A DNA stretch of 64,000 bases. It comes from an uncultured Lachnospiraceae bacterium (GTDB lineage: Bacteria; Bacillota; Clostridia; Lachnospirales; Lachnospiraceae). The notes below the pieces were generated by a model. That model was given only the letters and a program-made list of their open reading frames with translations. It had not been told where the DNA came from and searched no databases. Location: positions 1 to 64,000 of the forward strand of contig CAJTJZ010000017.1 in assembly GCA_910576895.1 (NCBI GenBank), written 5' to 3'. The position numbers and the translations under genes are program-made. Shown piece by piece: positions 1-8,948 of the stretch (position 1 is the first letter of the stretch; each line of letters opens with the position of its first letter).

Positions 1-294
1 TGGTATTCCATTAGCAATTGTAACCATTGGTGAAATTAGTGTCACACAATTTCTCAATCTACTTACCTTTGGCTTTGGCTTCTCCAATTCTTCTTTTGCC
101 ATATTTACGACATCTATAAGTTCATCTGCCTTTTCCTTCTTTAAACTAGATAAATTTTCCACAATTCCTTTTATAATATTATCTAATTCATTTGTAGATA
201 CACCATTATTTTGTGTAGCATTTATTGTTGAATTATCTTGAGCGATATTGATTTGTCCTCCACTAATAGTATAAGTTATATTTTTATCTTCCAT
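1..294 (-). CDS. Small unknown protein, cut off by the window edge
   Basis: The frame is open from an ATG at 294 to the window edge, giving 98 codons without a stop. A GAGGAGA ribosome site sits just upstream and a promoter-like pair lies at 334-363, so this may be the first gene of a transcript. The N-terminus is polar and beta-like, with the pattern SGGQINIAQDNS followed by ATQNN. From memory, similar starts occur in small unassigned proteins of Firmicutes, often in defence or mobile regions, but I cannot check this here. A charged helix follows at about residues 40-75, then a Lys-Pro hinge, then a hydrophobic stretch that may become a membrane segment outside the window. I do not recognise a function. 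It neighbours transposon debris, so it may be accessory cargo. Confidence 0.6.
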   Translation of the reverse strand, partial: MEDKNITYTISGGQINIAQDNSTINATQNNGVSTNELDNIIKGIVENLSSLKKEKADELIDVVNMAKEELEKPKPKVSRLRNCVTLISPMVTIANGIP

Positions 295-333
295 TACAAA
301 TCTCTCCTCATTCTTTTCATTTAGATAGAATAT

Positions 334-363
334 ATTATACTATATCATTTGTCATTATATCAA
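334..363 (-). promoter_or_regulatory. Sigma-A-type promoter for the partial gene at 1-294
   Basis: On the minus strand a -35 TTGATA (358-363) is followed after 18 bases by a perfect -10 TATAAT (334-339). The predicted start of transcription, near 327, lies about 33 bases before the ATG at 294, with a GAGGAGA ribosome site between. It was judged by eye from the consensus only. Confidence 0.5.
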
Positions 364-596
364 GTCTAAAAATCGAAAAATGTAAAAAAATAAGTCATCA
401 TTCTCTATACAATAAAATTATATAGTTATATTTACTACGAATATATAAATCTCCAATATAATTTTATTTTTATAAAGTTATTATAAAACTTCTCATATTA
501 GCAAGGTATTCATAAATTAATAGATTAAATAATTAAAATTTTATTTAAACGAGAAAATAAAGTATCATAAGATAACAAAACCAAAAAAACAAAAAA

Positions 597-631
597 AATA
601 AGACATATCAAACTATATACTATGTCTTATT
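597..631 (-). terminator. Terminator downstream of the TnsD remnant
   Basis: An 11-bp perfect stem (AATAAGACATA, 597-607, with TATGTCTTATT, 621-631) closes a 13-base loop. Read on the minus strand it is followed by an uninterrupted run of T, then G and another T run (down to about 580). This is a classical intrinsic terminator in the right place to end transcription of the gene at 904-1470. Confidence 0.65.
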
Positions 632-903
632 GTGATTAATTTAATCCTTTATTCCTTATAACTATCTTTTTATAATTATTATTCTTCCTTAATCGCCTCT
701 ATTATAGCAACCTCTATAAACACTATTTTCATTCTGCAATTCTAGTTTTATATTATTTATAATAACTTCGAACTTCTTTTTACGTATTATGTATTATTTT
801 ATTAAATCATATATAATCGCAGCTTTTAGACTTATTTAATCCTTTTTTATATTTCTATCAATTTCTTTGAATTAATTCCTTCATAATATATCCTAATTTT
901 TCA

Positions 904-1470
904 TCAATCCATTTTTACTAAATTTATAATAAATTCTTTAGTAGCTTGATCTGTATATTCCCCAAGATATGGTATAGCAGCTTTAAAGTCTTTCTTATTT
1001 ATATTTGCAAGTTTCTGAATGTCTGTCCAATAAATAGGCATATCCTTTTTCTTTTCTTTTAGTTTCTGATATGCCCATATAATTCTTCTAGCATAATGTT
1101 CTGGATAGGATTCTGTATATTTTTTAAAAATTTCTTGACATTTTGGCATATTTCCAAGTCTATATTTTGACAATCCTAGCTCACGATATATTATTTTTCC
1201 TGATACTCTCTCTGGTCTACCTATTTTATTTGTTGTTCCATTGTAAATATCGTTAGCAAATTTCTCCAATATAATAGAAAGTTCATCATCATATTTCTTC
1301 CAATTGATAGAATTTCTATTTGCTATATAATAACTATTTTCTTCTATTTCATTATCTCCTTTATTAAAGATAAATTTACCAATTCTTTTACTCTCATTCT
1401 TTATATCATTACAATTTATGATTATATCGTTAAATATTATATTTTTGTAACATTGAACATCTATATACAA
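904..1470 (-). pseudogene. TnsD-type transposition protein, C-terminal remnant
   Basis: About 188 residues resemble the C-terminal domain of TnsD/TniQ proteins, the target-choice subunits of Tn7-like transposons. The match rests on a run INWKKYDDEL, then GRPERVS..IIYRELGLS, then NMPKC, then ARRIIWAYQKLKE, which is how the TnsD C-terminal helical domain usually reads. Full TnsD proteins are over 450 residues with an N-terminal zinc-binding TniQ domain; that part is missing. The longest frame starts at a TTG without a ribosome site, and the frame is open only to about 1498, so it is a 5'-truncated relic. Its lost 5' end abuts, head to head, the lost 5' end of the peptidoglycan-binding gene on the other strand, which points to a deletion or transposition junction. 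No tnsA, tnsB or tnsC is visible in this window. Confidence 0.65.
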
Positions 1471-2060
1471 ATTGGTATAGAAATAAAGGTTATTCCTTTA
1501 CTATTACAAGTTCTACTGCATATGACCACAAATGGATTTATGGAAGAAATATTTTTTCTAATATTAATACAATTGTTGATTCTATCTTCAATTACTACTT
1601 ATCACGTCCAAATGTAAAACAGCCTATTTTAACACAATATTGTGATGGTAATAAAGTATCTTGTCCAAATTGGATGACACAATGGGGTTCTAAAGATCTT
1701 GGAGACCAAGGATATACGGCCATTCAAATTCTTCGGAATTTTTATGGAAATACTATTTATATTAATCAAGCAGAAGAAATTTCTGGTATTCCATCTTCAT
1801 GGCCTGGAAATGATTTAACTATTGGTTCTCGTGGCGAAAAAGTAAGACAATTACAAGAACAATTAAATGGAATTGCAAAAGGCTATCCAAGAGTTCCTAC
1901 TGTTACTGCTGATGGTGTTTTTGGGGAAGCTACTGCAAATTCCGTAAAAGTATTCCAAGAAATCTTTAAGTTGCCTGCTACTGGAATTGTTGATTTTCCA
2001 ACATGGTATAAAATCTCTGAAATTTATGTTGGAGTTAGCCGAATTGCCGAATTAGTATAG
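1458..2060 (+). pseudogene. Peptidoglycan-binding (PG_binding_1) spore/cell-wall protein, C-terminal fragment
   Basis: The plus frame is open from 1434 and ends at TAG 2058-2060. Recognisable family sequence starts near 1458 (LYTNWYRNKGYSFTITSST) and runs through an ILTQYCDGNKVSCPNW segment to a PG_binding_1 domain (TIGSRGEKVRQLQEQL; VTADGVFGEATANSVKVFQ). In Clostridia this combination forms the C-terminal half of proteins of about 400 residues or more that carry a SpoIID-like region before the binding domain. Here the N-terminal part, signal sequence and start are lost. An ATG at 1674 would give only 128 residues and has no good ribosome site, so I read the gene as a remnant. Its broken end meets the TnsD remnant. 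Confidence 0.65.
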
Positions 2061-2091
2061 AATTAATTTTATCTTTTGCATCCCGATAAAT

Positions 2092-2186
2092 AAAACTGTC
2101 ATATTAAAAATATTACAAGATATTATAATCTAATAAAACTAATTATTCTTTTCTTTCTTATATATATCATTTAATATGACAGTTTT
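2092..2186. repeat. 95-bp element with 17-bp perfect terminal inverted repeats
   Basis: AAAACTGTCATATTAAA at 2092-2108 is repeated in perfect inverse at 2170-2186, with 61 AT-rich bases between. It lies between the end of the plus-strand remnant and the end of the minus-strand giant protein gene. It could be a miniature transposable element or a long hairpin that stops transcription from either side. No clear target duplication is seen at its edges. Confidence 0.5.
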
Positions 2187-2253
2187 CTACAATATCATTT
2201 CATGAATAAAATTATAGAACAATAAAGAAATAATAACTTAAGATATAAAAAAT

Positions 2254-4755
2254 TTATGATATAAAAAATAAAGAACATTGATAAAGTTTGCCTTTATATT
2301 TTGCTGTAATTGTACATTTTTCCTTTTTTCCTATAGTGATTACTGCTGTATTTCCTCTTTTCTTCATTACTCCTTTTCTGGAAGATGTCCATACTACATT
2401 CTTTTTAGCATATAAGAGCTTTATTATTACTTTTTCGTTTTCCTCTTTTTTTACTATATTTTTTATTATTGCACCTGATGTTGTTAAAATCTGTTTCCTT
2501 GTGTTTTCCTTACCTTTTATCTGCAATTTAATTTCTTTTTTATTTGTTTTCTTCACTTGTATTATATATTGATATCTATGCTTTTTGTGTTTTCCAACTA
2601 ATATTGTTTTTCCAGATTTTTTACCTATTAGAATCAAATCTTTTCCACTTTTCTTTAGTTTAACAATCTTTTTATCTCTTATACTCCATTTTTTTACCCC
2701 TTTAAGAGCTTTTATTTTATAATTTTCTCCTTTTTCAAGAATAATAGAAGAAAGATTTATTTGTACTAAAATTCTTCTTTTATCTATTTTCTTTTTTGTT
2801 TTTCTCTGTCCAGTTTTATCCACAGAAACATCTTTTTTCTCTTTATCTTCTTGTATTTGTTCTATCAATTTATCTTTTAGCACCTCTTTTTTTGTATCTA
2901 TATCATATTTGTTCTTATCTTCTGTATTAGATTGTTCTTTTTCTTCTGTTTTTGTAATATTAGATTCTAATTTATCATTTTTCATGTTATCCTGTTGTAT
3001 ATATTCTTCTGTAATACTAGGTGGATTATACCCTCCTATAAAAGTACCTGTCCCAATAGAGTTCGTATTTCCGACACTATTTCCCGTATTTGTATTTCCA
3101 ATATTATTACTTCCAGTAGTATTATTTCCAACATCACCACTTTCGGTATTATTATTTCCAGTATTATTATCTTCCTTATCTGTATCTTCTGGCTTTTTAT
3201 CTTCTTCCTTCTTATCCTCTTCCTCTTTTTTATCATCAGAAGGCATTTCCCATGGTCTATAAATAATAGAATTTTCTGGCATTCCTTCAAATCTATCCTG
3301 TGAAAGATCTTTTAAATTTTCTGAAAGTGTAAGTTTTTTTAGGTTTTTAAAATCATCTGGTATTTGTTTTGGCAAAGTAGTTACAGAAGATTCTATTACA
3401 ATCTCAGTAATCATCTCTTTATTAGAAATGATATCATCAAGATAATCTGTATTATCTCCTGTAATATGAAGAATTCCCTCAGCATCAATATAAGCATCTG
3501 TATAAATTGGATACAATTTTATATATCCATCCATTTTAGAACTTAATCCGCTTATTGCTTCTCCTTTAGAAAAGTCTTTTTTCTCAGGCTTTGTTCCAAA
3601 TCCTATTAATGTTTTATTTTCCCTATCCATTTCGTCAAATGGAATTATAATTTTATCATAATAATGCACAGAAATCTTATTATCTTTTTCCTTTCCTTCA
3701 ATCTCAATTTCATACTTCGTATAATGAAATTTTTGAGCTATTTCTTCTCCAATACTTTCATGAGATGCATGAATAATCATAGTTTTGGGTACACCTTCAA
3801 AGGCAGATTCACTAATTTTTACAATACTATCAGGAATTGTTATATTTCTTAAATTTATAAAATTTTGAAAAAATCTATCCGGAATTTCTGTAATACCATC
3901 CTCAATAAAAATACTTGTAATTTTATCTTTATCAATTTCCATAGCATGATCCCATTTTGCAATTCCCTCTCCTAAGAGATAACATTGCTCTCCATCTATA
4001 TAAGAACCACTCTCACCAAATGGCAAAAAATAACCATTTCCATAAATTGTAATGCCTTGCATAGCAATATTTCCGGCATAATCCATAACATAAACTCTAT
4101 ACTGACCATCAGATACATAAAAAACAGATTCTTCTTTCCAATCACTTTCTTCTGGTTGATTATTTCCTTTTATAAATGCATATCTTGAAATACCTGAATG
4201 AATATCATCTGCATAAACTTGAAACCAAAACATCTCTTTTGTTTCTTCGCTATCTACTCTATTATCTATAAACTGCAGATCTTTTATAAATTCTTTATCT
4301 CTTATAAGTTCTTTATTTGTTAAAAATTCTGTATTCTTTAAAGGCAAATTTCCTTCTTTCAATCTCTCTATCTTAGTAATTATTGGAACTTCATCATCTT
4401 TTCTTATTGTATATTCTACAAGAAAAGATTCTAATTTTGGACAGTCTTTATTATATGCTTTAAAATAAATATTTTTTCCATCTAATGCTGTATTTTCTGT
4501 CCATATAAGTTCTTTATAAGGCATCCATTTTATCTTATCAAGACTATAAACATATTCTACTTGTTCTTTCCTGCCTTTAATTGCACTTCCTGATACTAAA
4601 ATAGAAAAGTTCTTATTACTCCATCCGTTTTCTTTTACATCTGTATCTATTGAAATCTTTGGTATAGTCGGTGTTCCATAGACATTGATAGTAACAGGAT
4701 CACTTTTTATTTGTTGTCCACTATTCCCAGTAATAATGCAATAATATGCCATCAT
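2254..4755 (-). CDS. Giant surface protein, C-terminal part (LRR/Ig-like), in a shifted frame
   Basis: This 833-codon frame begins at ATG ATG inside the last 35 bases of the upstream 1293-codon frame and has no signal peptide of its own. It begins in mid-domain: the upstream frame ends in an Ig-like segment, and YYCIITGNSGQ here reads as its missing final strand. So this is most likely the second part of one gene of about 2,100 residues broken by a one-base shift. Visible parts: Ig-like segments (to about 130), BspA-type leucine-rich segments with ITIPDSIVKISESAFEG (about 260-345 and 440-500), a Lys/Glu then Asn/Gly/Thr-rich linker (about 500-590), a charged coil, and a very Lys-rich C-terminal Ig-like region (about 665-833). 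There is no sortase motif; the basic tail could hold the wall by charge. Confidence 0.75.
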   Translation of the reverse strand: MMAYYCIITGNSGQQIKSDPVTINVYGTPTIPKISIDTDVKENGWSNKNFSILVSGSAIKGRKEQVEYVYSLDKIKWMPYKELIWTENTALDGKNIYFKAYNKDCPKLESFLVEYTIRKDDEVPIITKIERLKEGNLPLKNTEFLTNKELIRDKEFIKDLQFIDNRVDSEETKEMFWFQVYADDIHSGISRYAFIKGNNQPEESDWKEESVFYVSDGQYRVYVMDYAGNIAMQGITIYGNGYFLPFGESGSYIDGEQCYLLGEGIAKWDHAMEIDKDKITSIFIEDGITEIPDRFFQNFINLRNITIPDSIVKISESAFEGVPKTMIIHASHESIGEEIAQKFHYTKYEIEIEGKEKDNKISVHYYDKIIIPFDEMDRENKTLIGFGTKPEKKDFSKGEAISGLSSKMDGYIKLYPIYTDAYIDAEGILHITGDNTDYLDDIISNKEMITEIVIESSVTTLPKQIPDDFKNLKKLTLSENLKDLSQDRFEGMPENSIIYRPWEMPSDDKKEEEDKKEEDKKPEDTDKEDNNTGNNNTESGDVGNNTTGSNNIGNTNTGNSVGNTNSIGTGTFIGGYNPPSITEEYIQQDNMKNDKLESNITKTEEKEQSNTEDKNKYDIDTKKEVLKDKLIEQIQEDKEKKDVSVDKTGQRKTKKKIDKRRILVQINLSSIILEKGENYKIKALKGVKKWSIRDKKIVKLKKSGKDLILIGKKSGKTILVGKHKKHRYQYIIQVKKTNKKEIKLQIKGKENTRKQILTTSGAIIKNIVKKEENEKVIIKLLYAKKNVVWTSSRKGVMKKRGNTAVITIGKKEKCTITAKYKGKLYQCSLFFIS

Positions 4756-7700
4756 TTTCTTCTATAACATTTTCTGCTGGAATTGTATAAATACTTTCTG
4801 TTGCACCTTGAATTGCTTCTTCGGAAATAGTGATTTCTGATAAATTACTTCCTTCTAACTTTTTTTGACAATACCACTGATAAGTTATATCTTCTCCAAT
4901 TGCAGATACAAAAATTGGAATTTCTGTATAAGGCTCTATTTCTTCATTAAAATCTGAATTTTTTGTCTGTTCTATAATAATTGGTACTGCATTTGACCAA
5001 ACAGCATATAAATGAAGTTTATGATCTGTTCCCTTATCTGCAAGTCCAAAGCATTGACTACTTTCCTGTCCTGCATAATAATCAACATCTTTTTTTGTTC
5101 CAAATCCCTTTTGGGGTTTTTTACTCCAACCTAAAAATATTTTTTCTTCCTTATAAAAATCTGTTATCATTTCATCTGCAATAATACCCAATTGTCCATA
5201 TTGTATTCCTTGACTATAATCAGAAATAATACCTTCACTTTCATAAGTAATAACAAGTTTATTTGGTTTCCAAAATGCATAAATTGTTTTTATTTCTCCG
5301 TTTTTCTCTTTTCCAGCAAGTTTCACAAGATCAGAAAGCTCCTTATATTGAATCTTATCTGCATCACTACTTTCTGAATATCCTTCTAATTCATATCCAA
5401 TTTGAGATGGTCTATCATCAAGACTCCAACTTTCTGTATAATAAACATTCTTTCTCATCTTATCAGAAGTCCATATAGCAGACTCTGCATTCTTATCAAA
5501 CAAAACTGTATATTTATTTTCAAGCCATACAGGATAATAACAATGTTTTTCCATAATATTCAAATCCGAAATTATACTTTCTGGCTGTAATTCTCCCCGA
5601 TAAGAACTATCCTGATATGTTTTTTTAGAAGCATTTTTATCTCTTGACCATCCAACAAAAGTAAATCCCGGTCTTATATACTTACAATCTGGCATAATAA
5701 AACCATCTGTATAATACACCCTTGTTACATTTGACATACTATCTTCATTTATTACTTTTGCTATAATACCATCTTTACTGCCATAACAATAATTATCACA
5801 TGGTTCAAAAGAAATTGGGTAAGATTTTTCAGTCCATGCAGCATATAATGTTATAATCCCATTATTTATTTCACAAAGACTATGTACAAAATCACCAGAA
5901 TTATATTCCACATCATTACTATTTTTTTCTACTGACCATCCAAGAAATGTAAATCCATCTCTTTTAAATCCATTTTTAGGAAGCATAATATTATCTGTAT
6001 AATAAAATTTTCCTGTTGCCTGTGTACTACCAGTTGCTTTTATATTTCCTAATGGATTATGAGCTGTACTAGCATCATCATTTGCCTGAAATTGAATAGA
6101 ATATTTATTTTCTTCCCATTTTGCATATAGTTTTACAATATCCTTATCTATAGAAGAAAGTTTAGAAGTTTTTGCATTTTCTGTAAAATCTACTGCTCCA
6201 TTTCTTGAAAAAGACCATCCAAGAAATGTAAATCCCTTTCTTATACAACTTGGCATTATAATTTCTTCATTATAATTATATTCTGCTTTTTCTGGAACAA
6301 TGGCAGCCCTAACATTATTTTCTGGTGTATTTGCATTGGAATCATTTGCTTCAAATTCGATTGTATAAGTAATATCCTCTGCGATAGGTGTCATAGTAAT
6401 ATCAGAAGCTGCCATAGTCAAAGTTGCATTTCTTGTTTTAAGATCTGCCTGCATTCTTGTATTACTGCTATCCCAATGACTAAATTTATAGCCATCCAAT
6501 ACCGATGCTTTTAATTTTACTTTTTCTTTGTAAAAAACCATCCTTTCTTTTTTATTAGAAGTTGTCACTTTATTTGTATCATAATTTCCAATGGTAAGCT
6601 TATAGAAATTTCTACTATAATATAAATGTAATTCAGAAGTACCTTCTGCATCAATATACATCATATTCGCTTTTGCACCTTTGCTTTTAGAATCATAACT
6701 TCTAGCATAACAATAAGTAAAACCTTCATATTGATAAGATGCTGCCATTGTTGCTGCATTTACTTTTGCATCTGTAATGCCTTTCTTTTTTACTACAATA
6801 TTCTCTGTATCAGAATAATCTCCTTGAAGTGTTTCACGATGAATAACAACTTTATAAGTAATATCAGAATCGGGTTCTACCTTTGGTGTCATTGTAATCG
6901 CTCCTATTGGCATTGTGATACTTCCATCTTTTTCTATATAATCAGAAAGTAACGATGAATTGGAACTTTGCCATTTTACCCAATGATATCCCTTATCTGG
7001 TTGTGCTTTTAATGTAATTAAATCCCCTTGATAATAATTTCCTACTGCTGTAGTTCCTTTAATTTTTACATGATTCTGCGTTCCTAAATTAAATTGATAT
7101 TGATTCCTTTCATAAAATAATTGAAGCACTGCACTTCCATTTCCTGAAACTGTCATCTCCTCTGCTATTTCCTGATTAACTTTTGCATATTGATAGGTAA
7201 ATCCCGGATATAAATATTCTCTTGCCAGCTCCTGTGCATTTACTTTTGTATTGCTTGTGCCATATAAATTCTTTACTTCATTTGCAGATGATGGATATGC
7301 TCCAGAAAGATCCATTTTATAAATCTCGACTTTATATAATGTATTTGTTTTTACAATCCAGCTTGCTGTGTAAATCTTATTTCCAACCGAACCTCTTGGA
7401 ATGGAAATATTTATTTGTTCTACATCTCCATCTGAACTTATCCAACCAGCAAAATCATATCCTTCTTTTGTTGGATTATTTAAAGTAAATGTCTCTGTTT
7501 CTACATCATAAATATCAGGATTTGCTTTTTCTACTACTCCACCAGCTAAATCATATTGAATCTTATATGTATTTTTACTCCATATGGCATATAATATCGT
7601 ATTATTTTCTTCTGTTTTATAATTTTCTCCTGCTTGCATACTATATTCCGCCGAAGGAGAAACTGACCATCCTTTAAAAGTATAACCCCTTCTATTTGCT

Positions 7701-8602
7701 ATTGGCAATAAAACTCCATTATTTTCCCAAGATGCATATAATGTAATATCTTCTTCTCCATCCCAGTCCTTTGTACCGAAGCCATCCTGATCATAATATT
7801 TTATTCCATTGCCATTAATTTCTGTATAATATCCCTGAAATGTAAATGTATTTTTTAAAGAATTGCTGCTAATAACAGCACTTGCATCTTCTGTATTTTT
7901 ATCAAAAGTTATGGTATATTCCTTTCTTGGCAATATAATTTCAGGCATAGCATTTCCTTTAATTGCTTCTATCTGTTTTGTTCCATCATCAAAAGCCCCT
8001 TGGGTATCAAAAGTAATGGTAGAAGTTTTATTGGAAAATACTGCATAAAGTGTTTGTGGTTCATTTAAATATAAATGTGCATCTGGTATAGAAGCATCCT
8101 TCTTTGTACTCCATCCTAAAAAATCACAACCATTTTTAAATGCTGTTACTGTTTTGTTTAAAGAATCTGAGATATAAATATAATCTACACCATCTAAAAT
8201 ACCACCATTAGCATCAAAAGTAATCCTATATTGACTAGGAGATATCATTTCTCTAGAAACTATATTTCCTGTTCCATTACAAGTCTTACATAAGTTTGGT
8301 ATCTCTGATACACTTCCTGTTCCATCGCAATTAGGGCAAATTTTAGAAACATCACATAAATGAGATTCATTTTCTTCATAATAATACTTACAAAATGGAC
8401 AATAATATGGATATTTCTCACTTGGACAATCCGACTTTTCTGCAGCACTTACTTTTATCATATTTTCTGGAATGATTCCAGATGTTATAACAACCATGAT
8501 GGCCAAAAGTATACTTATCCCTTGTTTCCACTGTTTTTTCAATAATTTTTCCTCCCTTTTCCTTATTTTTCCCTTATCTACTTTTAATTTTTTTAAAGTC
8601 AT
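4721..8602 (-). CDS. Giant secreted InlB-repeat surface protein, N-terminal part
   Basis: This is 1293 codons with an N-terminal signal peptide (basic start, hydrophobic ISILLAIMVVITSGI, cleavage near VSAAEKS at about 53). Next comes a Cys-rich block (about 60-115) with CPFC, CPNCDGTG and CKTCNGTG, like DnaJ-type zinc ribbons. The rest is built of Listeria-Bacteroides (InlB B / Flg_new) repeats, recognised by GW or GWS turns followed by LYAxW-type endings; I count at least nine such endings. Such proteins are exported and act in adhesion or surface display. The start ATG at 8602 follows AAAGAAAGGGGGG directly. The frame ends 35 bases after the start of the next frame (2254-4755), and protein sequence continuity suggests a single-base frameshift rather than two genes. 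A strong promoter and structured leader lie upstream. Confidence 0.85.
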   Translation of the reverse strand: MTLKKLKVDKGKIRKREEKLLKKQWKQGISILLAIMVVITSGIIPENMIKVSAAEKSDCPSEKYPYYCPFCKYYYEENESHLCDVSKICPNCDGTGSVSEIPNLCKTCNGTGNIVSREMISPSQYRITFDANGGILDGVDYIYISDSLNKTVTAFKNGCDFLGWSTKKDASIPDAHLYLNEPQTLYAVFSNKTSTITFDTQGAFDDGTKQIEAIKGNAMPEIILPRKEYTITFDKNTEDASAVISSNSLKNTFTFQGYYTEINGNGIKYYDQDGFGTKDWDGEEDITLYASWENNGVLLPIANRRGYTFKGWSVSPSAEYSMQAGENYKTEENNTILYAIWSKNTYKIQYDLAGGVVEKANPDIYDVETETFTLNNPTKEGYDFAGWISSDGDVEQINISIPRGSVGNKIYTASWIVKTNTLYKVEIYKMDLSGAYPSSANEVKNLYGTSNTKVNAQELAREYLYPGFTYQYAKVNQEIAEEMTVSGNGSAVLQLFYERNQYQFNLGTQNHVKIKGTTAVGNYYQGDLITLKAQPDKGYHWVKWQSSNSSLLSDYIEKDGSITMPIGAITMTPKVEPDSDITYKVVIHRETLQGDYSDTENIVVKKKGITDAKVNAATMAASYQYEGFTYCYARSYDSKSKGAKANMMYIDAEGTSELHLYYSRNFYKLTIGNYDTNKVTTSNKKERMVFYKEKVKLKASVLDGYKFSHWDSSNTRMQADLKTRNATLTMAASDITMTPIAEDITYTIEFEANDSNANTPENNVRAAIVPEKAEYNYNEEIIMPSCIRKGFTFLGWSFSRNGAVDFTENAKTSKLSSIDKDIVKLYAKWEENKYSIQFQANDDASTAHNPLGNIKATGSTQATGKFYYTDNIMLPKNGFKRDGFTFLGWSVEKNSNDVEYNSGDFVHSLCEINNGIITLYAAWTEKSYPISFEPCDNYCYGSKDGIIAKVINEDSMSNVTRVYYTDGFIMPDCKYIRPGFTFVGWSRDKNASKKTYQDSSYRGELQPESIISDLNIMEKHCYYPVWLENKYTVLFDKNAESAIWTSDKMRKNVYYTESWSLDDRPSQIGYELEGYSESSDADKIQYKELSDLVKLAGKEKNGEIKTIYAFWKPNKLVITYESEGIISDYSQGIQYGQLGIIADEMITDFYKEEKIFLGWSKKPQKGFGTKKDVDYYAGQESSQCFGLADKGTDHKLHLYAVWSNAVPIIIEQTKNSDFNEEIEPYTEIPIFVSAIGEDITYQWYCQKKLEGSNLSEITISEEAIQGATESIYTIPAENVIEENDGILLHYYWE

Positions 8603-8795
8603 CCCCCCTTTCTTTTTAATATGTTAGCAATTTTTCATACCAACTATTTAGATTTATCATATCACCTTGCAAGGAATAGATACAAAAAACACACTTTTTA
8701 TAATTTTTTAATAAATGGAAATCATCATATCTAGTATAGATATGACTCCGCTTTGAACAGCGGAAATATTTGAAAAAAATAGAATTTTTATTTAT
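8603..8795 (-). promoter_or_regulatory. Structured 5' leader of the giant surface protein gene
   Basis: From the predicted start of transcription (about 8795) to the ATG lie about 190 untranslated bases. The minus strand can form TCCGCT/AGCGGA, then directly a 9-bp perfect hairpin TCATATCTA-TAC-TAGATATGA. I do not recognise a known riboswitch class. The AGGGGGG ribosome site is at the very end. A small frame of 65 codons here (8616-8813) has no ribosome site and is not credible as a gene. Confidence 0.45.
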
Positions 8796-8801
8796 GTTAC
8801 G

Positions 8802-8829
8802 ATTGTAGCACAAATCTCTAAAAAGTCAA
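8802..8829 (-). promoter_or_regulatory. Strong promoter of the giant surface protein gene
   Basis: On the minus strand, -35 TTGACT (8824-8829), a 16-base spacer and -10 TACAAT (8802-8807) preceded by TGC, giving an extended -10. It points at the 8602 ATG through a long leader. Confidence 0.6.
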
Positions 8830-8874
8830 GGAAAAAAGTAAAAAATCTTTATTTTGTTAATAAAAAAATTTTTA

Positions 8875-8903
8875 TAGCATCTATGCTACAAATATGGTAT
8901 ACT
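8875..8903 (+). promoter_or_regulatory. Promoter and palindrome upstream of the aminotransferase
   Basis: A -10 TATACT (8898-8903) with an extended TGG just before it stands about 45 bases upstream of the ATG at 8949. The -35 position (8875-8880) is poor and is covered by a perfect palindrome TAGCAT-CT-ATGCTA (8875-8888), which could be an operator for an activator or repressor. Confidence 0.4.
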
Positions 8904-8948
8904 TACTTTTATGTAATAAATACATAAAACAAAAAGGAGTGGTTAATT

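Larger units (their letters stand above)
295..903. other. AT-rich intergenic stretch
   Basis: This is 609 bases of very AT-rich DNA between two minus-strand genes. Besides the promoter at 334-363 and the terminator hairpin at 597-631 I see no convincing coding frame, RNA gene or repeat in it. Confidence 0.5.

Noticed and set aside
2909..3303. Overlapping frames on both strands in the 2.9-3.3 kb region
   Set aside because: All are shadows of the repetitive Asn/Gly/Thr and Lys/Glu linker of the surface protein.
4721..4760. Programmed -1 frameshift signal at the joint of the two surface-protein frames
   Set aside because: The needed shift is +1 in sense (one missing base), there is only an A4 run and no slippery heptamer with a following pseudoknot, so mutation or error is more likely.
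8616..8813. Minus-strand 65-codon frame upstream of the giant protein
   Set aside because: It lies in the structured leader behind a good promoter, has no ribosome site and no recognisable protein features.
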